A stretch of 64,000 bases of DNA from Nocardioides carbamazepini (GTDB lineage Bacteria > Actinomycetota > Actinomycetes > Propionibacteriales > Nocardioidaceae), in contig NZ_JAHTLF010000023.1 in assembly GCF_024614185.1 (NCBI RefSeq), positions 91,066-155,065 of the forward strand, written 5' to 3'. Position 1 is the stretch's first letter. Each line of letters opens with the position of its first letter. Made by a program: the position numbers and the translations under genes. The notes under the pieces are model-generated. The model was given only the letters and a program-made list of their open reading frames with translations. It did not search any database and was not told where the DNA came from. Shown here piece by piece: positions 33,621 through 43,439 of this stretch.

Positions 33621-34753
33621 GCGGGGCGGCGATGACCTCCACCTACGTCGCGGGCGATCTCGCGACCCTCGTCACCGGCGAGGGCGTGGTCGTCAGCACG
33701 CCCGACCGGCTCGCCGAGGTCGCGTTGCTCCTCGACCGCGATCTCGAGGCGCCGACGATCGTCGAGGTGCTCTCCCGCGGCGACCTGCGCGCCCTTCCCG
33801 AGTTCGCCGCCGTGCGGGTCGACGGCGCCGAGGCGCGGATCCTCGTCCGCGGCGGGCTCGTCGTCCGCGTCGACGGGTTCTCGGTCGACGGTCGCGACGC
33901 GACGATGTGGACCGAGGCCTCCGCGACCCTGGCTCCGGGCGCGGTGGTCGAGGTCGTGCCCCTCGGTACGCCGGCTGTCGGCCCCGTGCTCCCCCTCACC
34001 GCGGGTGTGGTCCGCAGCGCCGGCGTGACCTGGCGTCCCGTCGTGCGTCCCACCAGCGCACCCACACCCGCGTCCGCGCCGGTGGCGGTGGCAGCGGCGC
34101 CCCGGGCTCCCGCACCTCCGGCGGCAGCGCTGCCGATGTCGCCGGCGTCCGACTACACGGTGGTCCGCGGCAGCCGGGCCACGCCGCCGACCCCGCCGAG
34201 TCCGCCGGCTCCGCCCCCGCCGTCCGCGCCCCTGCCGGCCACGCCGCCGCCGTCCGCGCCGCCGCCCGGCTGGCAGGCACCTGTCGCCGACCTGCTGCCC
34301 GAGTCCGCCGAGCACGACGGACGGACCATCACGCCCGCGCAGCTGCAGGCGCTGCGCGCGGCCACGGCCGCCCCACCGGCCGCCCCTCCGCCGGTCGTGC
34401 CCGAGCGGCCGGCGGTCGCCCTGGCGCTCTCGACCGGTCGGACCGTCCCGGTACGACGCCGGGTGCTCATCGGCCGCAGCCCCCGCATCCAGCAGGTAGG
34501 TGGCAGCCAGAACCTCCCGGCGCTGGTCACCCTGGACGACCCGTACGTCTCCAGCACCCACCTGGAGGTGTCCGCCGACGGCACCCGGGTCACCGTGACC
34601 GACAGGTCCACGAACGGCACGCTGCTGACCCGCCAGGGCCGGGTCCCCGTGCCGCTGGACCGCGGCGTGGCGACGGAGGTCGCGATCGGTGACGTCCTCA
34701 CGCTCTCGAAGGGGCTGACAGCCACGGTCGTGCCCGCGCCGGAGGAGGTCTGA
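33617..34753 (+). CDS. FHA-domain protein with long Pro/Ala linker
   Basis: 378 residues. The N-terminal 130 residues are strand-rich and not assigned. Residues about 135-225 form a Pro/Ala/Ser-rich linker. The C-terminal FHA domain (about 275-370) has LIGRSP, DPYVSSTHLEV and TDRSTNGTLL, the residues that contact phosphothreonine. It lies between the phosphatase and kinase genes, overlapping the first by 4 bp and ending 1 base before the second. It is the likely phosphothreonine reader of the kinase signal. No membrane helix. Confidence 0.87.
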   Translation: MSGAAMTSTYVAGDLATLVTGEGVVVSTPDRLAEVALLLDRDLEAPTIVEVLSRGDLRALPEFAAVRVDGAEARILVRGGLVVRVDGFSVDGRDATMWTEASATLAPGAVVEVVPLGTPAVGPVLPLTAGVVRSAGVTWRPVVRPTSAPTPASAPVAVAAAPRAPAPPAAALPMSPASDYTVVRGSRATPPTPPSPPAPPPPSAPLPATPPPSAPPPGWQAPVADLLPESAEHDGRTITPAQLQALRAATAAPPAAPPPVVPERPAVALALSTGRTVPVRRRVLIGRSPRIQQVGGSQNLPALVTLDDPYVSSTHLEVSADGTRVTVTDRSTNGTLLTRQGRVPVPLDRGVATEVAIGDVLTLSKGLTATVVPAPEEV

Positions 34754-34754
34754 G

Positions 34755-36284
34755 TTGACGATGCACGCCCCGCAGATCCCGGGCTTCGCCTTCGTCGACC
34801 TCGTCGGCGAGGGCGGCTTCGCCGACGTCTTCCGCTACCAGCAGGAGCTGCCGACCCGGCAGGTCGCGATCAAGGTGCTGCGCAGTGGCAGCGACGTGGC
34901 CTCCATCGAGCTGTTCCGCGCCGAGGCGAACGTGATGGCGCAGCTGTCGAGTCACCCCTCGATCGTGCCGATCTACCAGGCCGGGGTGAGCTCCGACGGC
35001 CGGGCCTTCCTGGTCATGGAGTACTGCCCGCCGCCGCACGTCGCGCAGCGCTACCGGAGCCAGCCCCTGTCGGTCGCGGAGGTGCTCGACATCGGTGTGA
35101 AGATCGCCAGCGCCGTCGAGACCGCCCACCGGGCGGGGATCCTGCACCGCGACATCAAGCCGCACAACATCCTCACCAGCACGTTCGGCGTCCCGCTGCT
35201 CACCGACTTCGGCATCGCGTCGGTCGTGGGAGAGACCGGTGCGGGCGCCCAGGGCCTGTCGATCCCGTGGTCGCCGCCGGAGTCGTTGAGTGCCGACAGC
35301 CACGACGTGCGCAGCGACGTCTACTCACTCGCCGCGACCCTCTACTCGCTGCTCATCGGCCACCCACCCTTCGAGCGGCGCGACGCGCCCAACGACAACG
35401 CGAGCCTGATGACGCGGATCGAGCGCGGTCAGCTGACCCCGCTGCGCCGGCCGGACGTCCCGGCCTCGCTGGTCGACGTCCTGCGCCGCTCGATGTCGGT
35501 CGAGGTCGACAAGCGACCGGTGTCCGCGATGGTGCTCGGCCGTCAGCTCCAGGACGTCCAGATCGAGCTGCGGCAGTCCCCGACCCGGCTCGAGGTCATG
35601 GACGCCTCGCCGTCGGCGCTGGGCGAGGAGCACCCCAACGACGCCCGGACCCTGGTCCGCCCGGTCTCGGTCATCATCCCGGCCGCGGTCCAGGACCGGC
35701 CGGGACAGGTCCGGCCGGACCCCGGCGAGCACACGCTCGGTCCCGGTCGCGGGGGGCACAGGGCTCACGCGGACACGGGGGGCACGGGCGCGACCGGCGG
35801 CAGCTCCTCGCGGCGGCAGGGGCCGCGGCGTCCCGCCCCCCAACGCTCGGTCGAGCGCAGGCTCGGCCTGCCCGCCCGGATCGGCGTCGGTCTGGTCGCG
35901 GCCGCGCTGGTCGGTGGCGTCGGGTACGCCCTCATGGCCGGCGCCGCCGGCGACGACGGTCCCGAGGACGGCCCCCTGCGCGGCGAGGAGCCGCCGGATC
36001 CGGTCGAGCTGATCGACGTACCGCCTGCGCCGGTGGTGGCGAAGGCCGGCAAGGGCAAGCGCCTGACCTTCACCTGGACCCAGCAGGATCCCCGCGCGGG
36101 CGACGAGTTCAAGGTCCTGCTGACCGGCGACGGCGCCCAGCAGACCGAGCCCGAGTACACCGAGGCCACCAGCAAGACGCTCACCGTCGAGCGCGGCGCG
36201 ACGGTGTGCATCCAGGTGGTCCTGTCCCGCGAGGGCAGCCCGCCGTCGGCTCCCTCCGACCAGGTCTGCGCGGTGGGCGGATGA
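34755..36284 (+). CDS. transmembrane Ser/Thr protein kinase with extracytoplasmic FnIII-like domain
   Basis: 509 residues. The kinase domain (about 10-275) has the glycine loop GEGGFA, Lys 40 in VAIKVL, HRDIKPHN near 131 and TDFGIAS near 150, so it is catalytically complete. A disordered juxtamembrane region (about 290-370) precedes one membrane helix (about 376-397). A 100-residue outer domain resembles fibronectin III (LTFTWTQQDP ... TVCIQVVLSREGSPPSAPS). The start is TTG 34755 or ATG 34761. Its stop overlaps the start of the giant Ig/FnIII gene. It probably senses an extracellular or cell-wall cue and phosphorylates operon partners. Confidence 0.9.
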   Translation: MTMHAPQIPGFAFVDLVGEGGFADVFRYQQELPTRQVAIKVLRSGSDVASIELFRAEANVMAQLSSHPSIVPIYQAGVSSDGRAFLVMEYCPPPHVAQRYRSQPLSVAEVLDIGVKIASAVETAHRAGILHRDIKPHNILTSTFGVPLLTDFGIASVVGETGAGAQGLSIPWSPPESLSADSHDVRSDVYSLAATLYSLLIGHPPFERRDAPNDNASLMTRIERGQLTPLRRPDVPASLVDVLRRSMSVEVDKRPVSAMVLGRQLQDVQIELRQSPTRLEVMDASPSALGEEHPNDARTLVRPVSVIIPAAVQDRPGQVRPDPGEHTLGPGRGGHRAHADTGGTGATGGSSSRRQGPRRPAPQRSVERRLGLPARIGVGLVAAALVGGVGYALMAGAAGDDGPEDGPLRGEEPPDPVELIDVPPAPVVAKAGKGKRLTFTWTQQDPRAGDEFKVLLTGDGAQQTEPEYTEATSKTLTVERGATVCIQVVLSREGSPPSAPSDQVCAVGG

Positions 36285-39200
36285 GCACCTTCCGGAAGTG
36301 GCGCAAGACGGCGTCCGCGACGGCGCTGGCGCTGGGTCTCGGCACGCTCGTGGTGCTGGCCTACCAGCACGACGGCAAGCCCTTCACCGAGGTCGAGCTC
36401 AACGACGGCGGGGTGTGGGTCACCAACCGCGACCTCGGCCTCGTCGCCCGGCTGAACCCGCAGATCAAGGAGCTCGACCTCGGCGTCGAGTCCGGGAGCG
36501 TCGACTTCGACATCTTCCAGCGGGCGACCAGCCTGTACGTCGACGACGCGTCCGCCGACCGTGCGGTCAAGCAGGTCGACATCCCGCACGCCGCGGCGCT
36601 CGAGCCGACGAGCCTGCCGACCGGTGCCGTCGTCGCCAACGGCGGCTCCACCTTCGCGGTCGTCGACCCCGTCACCGGAAAGGCCTGGGTCCGCTCGGCC
36701 GAGCGGTTCCGTGGGTTCTCGGCGAAGACCACCCCGCCGGACCTGAAGGGCGCCCTGCGCGCGGCCGTCGGGGCCGACGGTCGTGCCTACGTGCTGGGGC
36801 GCGACGGCAAGGTCACGCCCTACACCCTCGACGAGACCGGCAACGCCGTGGCCGGTGACGAGATCGAGCTCGGCGAGAAGGTCGGCACCGACCCCGCGAT
36901 GGTGGCGATGACCGTCGTCGGCGACACTCCGGTGCTCTACAACCGCAACAGCCTCGAGCTGAGCCGTCCCGGCACCGACCCGGTGGTCGTCGAGACCTCG
37001 GATCCGTCCCGACTCCAGCTCCAGCAGCCCTCCGGCGAGAGCGAGGACCTCTACCTCGCGACCGTCGAGGGCCTGCAGGTCACGCCGGTCCGCGGCGGCG
37101 ACCTGGCCCGGGCGGGTCGCGGCGAGGTGTCCGGGGCGCCGGCCGCGCCGGTGCAGATGACCAACACCGGCTGCGTGTACGCCGCCTGGTCGGACCCGCA
37201 GTCGCCGAACAACTACCTGCGCGACTGCCCGGGCACGGCCGACGACGACAGCTCGCCGATCCCGGGGATGCAGGAGGGCGCCGACCTCCTGTTCCGGGTC
37301 AACCGCGACGTCGTGGTCCTCAACGACAGCCGCACCGGCGACAGCTGGCTCGTCCAGGACCCCGGCAAGGCCAAGATCGACAACTGGCCCGCGGTCGATC
37401 CGCAGAACCAGAACAAGTCGAAGCTCAAGGAGACGACCGAGGAGGTTCCCGACCAGGAGAACCGCCCTCCCGAGCCGCAGGACGACGACCTCGGCGCCCG
37501 CCCCGGCCGCTCGACCGTGCTGCCCGTCGTCGCACTCAACGACCACGACCCCGACGGCGACATCATCAGCATCGCCAAGACCCAGCACGTGAGCGGTCCG
37601 GAGCTCGAGGTGCGGATCGTCGGAGGCGGCACCCAGCTCCAGGTCGCGGTCCCCGCCGACGCCACGGGTGTGTCGACCTTCTACTACTACGTCACCGACG
37701 GTCGTGTGAACGAGGAGGTCCGGGCCGAGGTGCGGCTGCAGATCCGCACCGACGGCACCAACGAGCGACCGCGGCGGATGGACGACCGCGAGCCCCGGCT
37801 CCGGGTCGCCGAGGGGGCGTCCTCCAGCTACTACCTGCTCGCCGACTTCTACGACATGGACGGCGACGACCTCACGCTGACCGACGCGACCGCGCCCGGT
37901 GGTGAGGTCGAGTTCCGTCCCGACGGCACGATCACGTTCTCCGACACCGGTGCGGGCTCGCCGGTGAGCGAGATCGAGTACACCATCGACGACGGGGTCG
38001 ACAGCTTCGTCGGCAAGCTCTCCGTCGACATCCTGGGTGACGCCGCGCCTCCCGAGCTGGTCCCGGACCTGACCTCCGGCGTCGCGGGCACCCAGGTCGT
38101 GGTCCAGCCGCTCACCAACGACCGCAACCCCGAGGGCACCGACCTCACGCTCAAGGGCGTGAAGGTGGTGGGTGACGACGAGGGCACCAAGGTCTCCAAG
38201 GACCTCGAGTCCGGCACCTTCACCTTCTTCTCCTCGAAGGCGAAGAGCTACTACCTGGAGTACTCCGCCTACAACTCCTCCGCCACCGAGTCGTCCTTCA
38301 TCCGGCTCGACATCGAGTCGCCCCCCAAGGACAACCGCCCACCGGTCGCTGTCCGCGACAAGGCCGTGATCACCCCGGGTGGCACGGCGCAGGTCGACCT
38401 GCTGCTCAACGACCTCGATCCCGACGGCGACGTCCTGGTCGTCAAGCGGGTCGGCCGGCCGTCGATCCCCGGGGTCAAGGTGTCGGTCGTCGACAAGCGG
38501 CTCGCGGTGATCAGCTCCGCCACCGACATCGTGGGACAGCAGGCGACGGTCGAGTACGTCGTGTCCGACGGCCGCAGCTCCGCCCTGGGCCAGCTCGTCA
38601 TCTCCCAGCGGCGCTCCACGCAGGAGAACCGTCACCCGGTCGCCAACAAGGACCAGGTGACCGTGCGCGCGGGCTCGGTCACCACCATCCCCGTGCTCGA
38701 CAACGACTCGGACCCCGACGGCGGCAAGCCCCGCCTGTTCCAGTCCGACCTGGACCCCCAGGGCCTCGACATCTGGGTGGCCGGTGACACGCTGCGACTC
38801 CGGGCGCCCGACGAGCCGGGCACCTACTCGGCCATCTACGGCGTGCGCGACGCCGACGGGCTCAAGGCCACCGCCGAGGTGAGCGTCTACGTCGTGGCCG
38901 ACTCGGCGAAGAACAACCACCCGCCCCTGCCGCAGCCCATCATCGACCGGGTGATCGCCGGGCGTCCCAAGGTGATCTCCGTCGACCTCGTCGGTGCCGA
39001 TCCCGACGGCGACTCGGTGACCTTCCGCAGCATCCTCACCGCGCCGTCCTTCGGCCGGGTGCTCGACACCGGCGTCGACTGGATCCGCTACGAGGCGTTC
39101 GAGGAGAAGACCGGCACCGACTTCTTCCAGATCCTCGTGCAGGACAAGTACGGCGCCACGGGCGTGGCCGAGGTGCGCGTGGGCGTCGTACCCGAGGAGA

Positions 39201-42200
39201 CGGAGAACCAGCCCCCGGTCGCGCTCGACGACAGCGTCCTCGTGCAGCCCGACCGCACCATCTCCTACAACGTCCTCACCAACGACGTCGACCCCGACGA
39301 CGACCCGTTGCGCATCCAGAAGCTCAACAGCACGACCCCCGCCGAGCACGAGAGCGGCTTCATCGAGCTCGACGTCGGCAGCGCTCCGGACACCGGTGCC
39401 CAGGCGACCAACATCGGCTACACGATCGAGGACGCGGCGGGAGCCAAGGACAACGCCGTGCTCAAGGTGTCGGCGAGCAAGGACGCGCCGTTCTACGCGC
39501 CCATCGCCCGCGACGACGTCGCGGACCTGAGCGACATCATCGGCAAGGAGCCCGGCGCCTCCGTCGAGATCCCCGTTCTCGACAACGATCTCGACTTCGA
39601 CGGCGCGAAGGCCGACCTACGCGTGAGCGCCTGCGACGCGGGCAAACGGGGCAGCTGCGAGGTCGTCGGCGAGGCAGCCGTCCGGGTGCGGCTCAAGGCC
39701 GAGGACCAGGTCGTGCTCTACAGCCTCGACGACGCCGATGAGGAGTCGACCGGCACGTTCGGCGTCATCTACGTCACCGGCACCGACAACGTCCCGCCGC
39801 AGCTGACGACCGACAAGGCGCGGGTCCCCGTCGAGGCGATCGCCGGGGAGCCGGTGGTCTTCGACCTCAAGGACCTCGTCGTCACCCGCGCCGGCCGGGA
39901 GCCGCAGATCGCCCCCGACTCCCTGCCCAGCGCCGTCAACGGCGGGGTGGAGCCCGTGGAGGGCGAGCCCACGTCGCTCCGGTTCGACCCGGCGCGCGGC
40001 CACGTCGGCCCCGCCTCGGTCACCGTCAAGGTCAGCGACGGCCGGACGGCCGCCGAGGACGCCGCCCTCACGTCACTGCTGACGATCCCGATCGACGTCA
40101 AGCCGTCGGGCAACGTGGCGCCGGTGATGCGCGGCGCCGCGGTTGACGTCACGGTCGACGGTGACGCCGCGGAGGTCGATCTCGCCGGCCTCACCCGCGA
40201 CGCGAACCAGGACGACCTGGCCACCATGACGTGGACGGTGCAGTCCGCGGACCAGGGCCTGGACGCCCAGATCGGCGCCGAGAGCAGCATCTTGTCGATC
40301 AAGGCCGGCGGCGGACCCAAGGACGGCGACTCGCTGGCGGTCCAGATCGTCGCCGACGACGGCCACGGCGGGCAGGCCGAGGCGACCGTGACCGTGCACG
40401 TCGTCGACAGCGACCGACCGCTGCTGCAGGTCCCGGCCATCACGGTCGCGGCCACCAAGGGCAAGTCGATGGCGGTCGACCTCTCCGACTACGCCGTGAA
40501 CCCCTATCCGGGGGAGCCGATCGAGGCGAGCAACCCGCGTCTCGAGGGCAACGGGCTCACCGGCCTCGAGACCGACGGCTCCGTCGTGACCTTCACGCCC
40601 TCCGCGACCGGGACGTCCACCATCAAGGTGACGGTCGCCGATGCCTCGGGCGACCGGGCCCGCGAGATCACGGCCCGGATCAAGGTCGAGGTCGTCGATG
40701 TGCCGGGCGCGCCGCAGCGGCCGACCCTGTCCTCGGTCGAGGCGTCCTCCGCGGTGCTCACCTGGCGCGAGCCGGAGGCCAACGGCGCTGTCATCGACGA
40801 GTACGAGGTCCGCGGCTCCCAGGGCTTCCGGCAGACCTGCACGGCGACGACGTGCCGCCTCGTCAACCTCACGCCGGGCAAGGCCTATACGTTCACGGTG
40901 CTGGCCCACAACAGCGAGGGGTGGGGCGAGGAGAGCCCGGCGTCGGAGGAGATCATCCCCAACAAGGCCCCCGACCTGATGACACCGCCCGTCATCGTGA
41001 ACGAGTCCAAGCCGACCGGCGGCCGGATGGACCGGCAGCTCACCCTGCGCTGGACCCCGCCCCCCAACGAGGGATCGGCGATCACGGCGTACGAGATCAA
41101 GGAGGCCGGCAGCAACCGCACGCTGCAGGCGTCGGGCAACGCGACCTCGATGGTCATTCCGGGGCTGACCAACGGGACGCCGTACGCCTTCGAGATCCGC
41201 GCGGTCAACGACGTCGAGCCACGCCGGCAGTTCTCCGGGCCGTCCAAGGCGGTCGCGCCGTTCGGCGTCCCGATGCGCTCCGGGGCTCCGCCCCAGCTCA
41301 CCGCGAGCGAGGACAGCCCCTACAACCAGCAGCCGTGGGTGCGGATCGACTGGTCGAAGTGGTCGGACTCGCAGAGCAACGGCAACGCGATCACCAGCTA
41401 CACGATCACCTGCAACGGCTGCGGCCGTCCCCAGTACGTCGTGGACGCGTCGACCTCGTCCAAGACCTTCGACCCGGCCGACGGCATCCGGAAGGGCCAG
41501 ACGTTCACCTTCACGGTGGCCGCCACCAACGACGCCGGCACCAGCGACCGCAGCCCGAGTGTCTCGGGCCGGCCGTGGACGAAGGCCGGCCCGGTGCGCA
41601 ACCTGCGCGAGGTCGGCGATTCGCAGTCCGACAAGACGGCCACGCTCGCCTGGGACCCGCCGGCGGACGACGGTGGGCTCGCGATCCGCCACTACGTCGT
41701 CCAGTCGAACGACGGTCTGGCCACGACGGTGAACGCGGCTCCCAGCGGCGGCGCGAACTTCACCTTCCCGACCAACGGCAGTCACGAGGTCAAGGTCTGG
41801 CCCGTCACCTACAACGGCAACGACGCCGTCCCCGGCCAGTCGGACTCGGTGTCCGGGGTCGACACCTGGGGCAAGCCCGGCATCCCGGAGGTCGACTCGC
41901 TCCGGAGCGGGGACTACTACTGGGTCGTCCTCGACATCGAGCAGGGCACGGCCAACGGCAGACCGGTCACGGGCGTGCAGTACAGCCTCGACGGGACCAA
42001 CTGGTTCGACAAGTCGCGCTTCCAGCAGCAGGTCCCGGAAGGGGACACGTCGGTCACCATCAGGGCGCGGACCGTCTCGGACGCGCCGGACGACAGCCGC
42101 CGCTACAGCGACGTCAAGACGTTCACGGGCATCTCGAAGGAGCGGGAGCTGAGCGTCAGCCTGAGCTGCTCGAGCGACGACGCCGACGCGTCCTGCGCGG

Positions 42201-42421
42201 TGCGGGTGACCGGGGCCGGCTTCGTGAACTCCGACCATCTCGCCCGCGTCACCCTCAACGGGCTGAGTGTCGTCAACGCCGACAACTGCCCGAGCTTCGA
42301 TGCCACTGTCCGCGGCTCGTTCAACTACATCGCGGGCGGCCAGACCAACTGCCGGGTCACCGGTCGCGGCTACGCGACCATCACGACCGGCGGCATCAGC
42401 AGGAACTCTCCCGTGCGCTGA
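36281..42421 (+). CDS. giant N-anchored surface protein with Ig/cadherin-like and fibronectin-III repeats
   Basis: 2046 residues. A positively charged start and one hydrophobic helix (about 10-27) anchor it. Residues about 30-390 are strand-rich and may be a propeller. Residues about 400-1450 are Ig/cadherin-like repeats marked by Asp-rich calcium-type motifs such as NDHDPDGD, NDLDPDGD, NDSDPDGG and NDVDPDDD (near 423, 713, 811 and 1003). Residues about 1475-1990 contain four or five FnIII domains (APQRPTLSSVEASSAVLTW and LTPGKAYTFTVLAHNSEGW are typical). No LPXTG or C-terminal helix. It has the same position as the fn3 gene of the bifidobacterial PFNA cluster. Likely an adhesin or wall-spanning sensor. 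Confidence 0.88.
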   Translation: MSTFRKWRKTASATALALGLGTLVVLAYQHDGKPFTEVELNDGGVWVTNRDLGLVARLNPQIKELDLGVESGSVDFDIFQRATSLYVDDASADRAVKQVDIPHAAALEPTSLPTGAVVANGGSTFAVVDPVTGKAWVRSAERFRGFSAKTTPPDLKGALRAAVGADGRAYVLGRDGKVTPYTLDETGNAVAGDEIELGEKVGTDPAMVAMTVVGDTPVLYNRNSLELSRPGTDPVVVETSDPSRLQLQQPSGESEDLYLATVEGLQVTPVRGGDLARAGRGEVSGAPAAPVQMTNTGCVYAAWSDPQSPNNYLRDCPGTADDDSSPIPGMQEGADLLFRVNRDVVVLNDSRTGDSWLVQDPGKAKIDNWPAVDPQNQNKSKLKETTEEVPDQENRPPEPQDDDLGARPGRSTVLPVVALNDHDPDGDIISIAKTQHVSGPELEVRIVGGGTQLQVAVPADATGVSTFYYYVTDGRVNEEVRAEVRLQIRTDGTNERPRRMDDREPRLRVAEGASSSYYLLADFYDMDGDDLTLTDATAPGGEVEFRPDGTITFSDTGAGSPVSEIEYTIDDGVDSFVGKLSVDILGDAAPPELVPDLTSGVAGTQVVVQPLTNDRNPEGTDLTLKGVKVVGDDEGTKVSKDLESGTFTFFSSKAKSYYLEYSAYNSSATESSFIRLDIESPPKDNRPPVAVRDKAVITPGGTAQVDLLLNDLDPDGDVLVVKRVGRPSIPGVKVSVVDKRLAVISSATDIVGQQATVEYVVSDGRSSALGQLVISQRRSTQENRHPVANKDQVTVRAGSVTTIPVLDNDSDPDGGKPRLFQSDLDPQGLDIWVAGDTLRLRAPDEPGTYSAIYGVRDADGLKATAEVSVYVVADSAKNNHPPLPQPIIDRVIAGRPKVISVDLVGADPDGDSVTFRSILTAPSFGRVLDTGVDWIRYEAFEEKTGTDFFQILVQDKYGATGVAEVRVGVVPEETENQPPVALDDSVLVQPDRTISYNVLTNDVDPDDDPLRIQKLNSTTPAEHESGFIELDVGSAPDTGAQATNIGYTIEDAAGAKDNAVLKVSASKDAPFYAPIARDDVADLSDIIGKEPGASVEIPVLDNDLDFDGAKADLRVSACDAGKRGSCEVVGEAAVRVRLKAEDQVVLYSLDDADEESTGTFGVIYVTGTDNVPPQLTTDKARVPVEAIAGEPVVFDLKDLVVTRAGREPQIAPDSLPSAVNGGVEPVEGEPTSLRFDPARGHVGPASVTVKVSDGRTAAEDAALTSLLTIPIDVKPSGNVAPVMRGAAVDVTVDGDAAEVDLAGLTRDANQDDLATMTWTVQSADQGLDAQIGAESSILSIKAGGGPKDGDSLAVQIVADDGHGGQAEATVTVHVVDSDRPLLQVPAITVAATKGKSMAVDLSDYAVNPYPGEPIEASNPRLEGNGLTGLETDGSVVTFTPSATGTSTIKVTVADASGDRAREITARIKVEVVDVPGAPQRPTLSSVEASSAVLTWREPEANGAVIDEYEVRGSQGFRQTCTATTCRLVNLTPGKAYTFTVLAHNSEGWGEESPASEEIIPNKAPDLMTPPVIVNESKPTGGRMDRQLTLRWTPPPNEGSAITAYEIKEAGSNRTLQASGNATSMVIPGLTNGTPYAFEIRAVNDVEPRRQFSGPSKAVAPFGVPMRSGAPPQLTASEDSPYNQQPWVRIDWSKWSDSQSNGNAITSYTITCNGCGRPQYVVDASTSSKTFDPADGIRKGQTFTFTVAATNDAGTSDRSPSVSGRPWTKAGPVRNLREVGDSQSDKTATLAWDPPADDGGLAIRHYVVQSNDGLATTVNAAPSGGANFTFPTNGSHEVKVWPVTYNGNDAVPGQSDSVSGVDTWGKPGIPEVDSLRSGDYYWVVLDIEQGTANGRPVTGVQYSLDGTNWFDKSRFQQQVPEGDTSVTIRARTVSDAPDDSRRYSDVKTFTGISKERELSVSLSCSSDDADASCAVRVTGAGFVNSDHLARVTLNGLSVVNADNCPSFDATVRGSFNYIAGGQTNCRVTGRGYATITTGGISRNSPVR

Positions 42422-42463
42422 GCGCGCTCCGACCACGATCCGCCCGAACCCGCAAAGGACACC

Positions 42464-43435
42464 ATGTCGCTCACCACCGAAGAGACCGAGTGGTTCTCGC
42501 AGACCTTCGCCCAGCTGGTCGCCAACGTCGAGCAGGCCATCGTCGGCAAGAACGAGGTCGTCCGGCTCGCGTTCGTGACGCTCCTGGCCGAGGGACACCT
42601 GCTCCTCGAGGACTACCCGGGCACGGGCAAGACCTCGTTGGCCCGGGCGATCGCCCAGACGATCCAGGGCGACCACCACCGGATCCAGTTCACCCCCGAC
42701 CTGCTCCCGAGCGACGTGACGGGCGTGACGATCTTCGACCAGCGCAGCCAGGAGTTCGAGTTCCACCGGGGGCCGATCTTCTCCAACGTGGTCCTCGCCG
42801 ACGAGATCAACCGCGCCTCGCCGAAGACCCAGTCGGCCCTGCTGGAGGTGATGGAGGAGAGCCAGGTCACCGTCGACGGCGTGACCCACCCGGTCGACCA
42901 GCCGTTCATCGTGATCGCCACCCAGAACCCGATCGAGCAGGCCGGCACCTACCGGCTGCCCGAGGCCCAGCTGGACCGGTTCCTGGTCAAGACCTCGCTC
43001 GGCTACCCCGACCATGAGAGCACCGTCCAGATCCTCGCCAACGCGCCGAAGGGCAAGGCCGCCACCGTGCTGCGCCCGATCATCAGTGGCGACAACGTGC
43101 TGCACCTGATCCGGCTGGCCCAGCAGGTGCACGTCGAGCCGGGCGTCTACGAGTACGTCTCGAGCATCACCGAGGGCACCCGCGAGGCGTCGGAGGTCGT
43201 CCTCGGCACCAGCGTGCGTGCCGGCCTCGCCCTGGTCCGCGCGGCCCGCGCCTGGGCCCTGTCCTACGGCCGCAGCTATGTCGTCCCCGACGACGTCAAG
43301 ACGCTGGCGGTCCCGGTGCTCGCGCACCGGATGGTCCTCGACCCCGAGGAGGACTTCCGCGGCACGACCACCGAGGAGGTCGTCCGCCGGGTCCTCGAGC
43401 GCGTCTCCGTCCCCCTGGAGCCCGCCGGCCGATGA
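42464..43435 (+). CDS. MoxR-family AAA+ ATPase
   Basis: 323 residues. Walker A is DYPGTGKTSLARAIAQ (near 47-62), Walker B VVLADEINRASPKTQSALLEVM (near 107-128), and sensor 1 is in FIVIATQNPIEQAGTY. These are MoxR hallmarks. An AAAGGA ribosome binding site lies 4-9 bases before the ATG. It is followed 4 bases later by DUF58. MoxR ATPases act as chaperones for metal insertion or assembly of VWA/DUF58 partner complexes, here perhaps for the surface protein or the transglutaminase-like protein. Confidence 0.9.
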   Translation: MSLTTEETEWFSQTFAQLVANVEQAIVGKNEVVRLAFVTLLAEGHLLLEDYPGTGKTSLARAIAQTIQGDHHRIQFTPDLLPSDVTGVTIFDQRSQEFEFHRGPIFSNVVLADEINRASPKTQSALLEVMEESQVTVDGVTHPVDQPFIVIATQNPIEQAGTYRLPEAQLDRFLVKTSLGYPDHESTVQILANAPKGKAATVLRPIISGDNVLHLIRLAQQVHVEPGVYEYVSSITEGTREASEVVLGTSVRAGLALVRAARAWALSYGRSYVVPDDVKTLAVPVLAHRMVLDPEEDFRGTTTEEVVRRVLERVSVPLEPAGR

Positions 43436-43439
43436 ACCG

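Noticed and set aside
35267..36280. Upstream extension of the giant protein's frame into the kinase gene
   Set aside because: The extension is Arg/Pro/Ala-rich, out of frame with the kinase domain, and lacks a signal. The ATG at 36281 begins a normal membrane anchor and overlaps the kinase stop.
35765..39349. Open frame of 1194 codons antisense to the kinase/giant-protein genes
   Set aside because: It is antisense to a protein with clear Ig-like repeats and is only open because of extreme GC bias; its residues are low-complexity Gly/Val/Asp/Arg with no domain.
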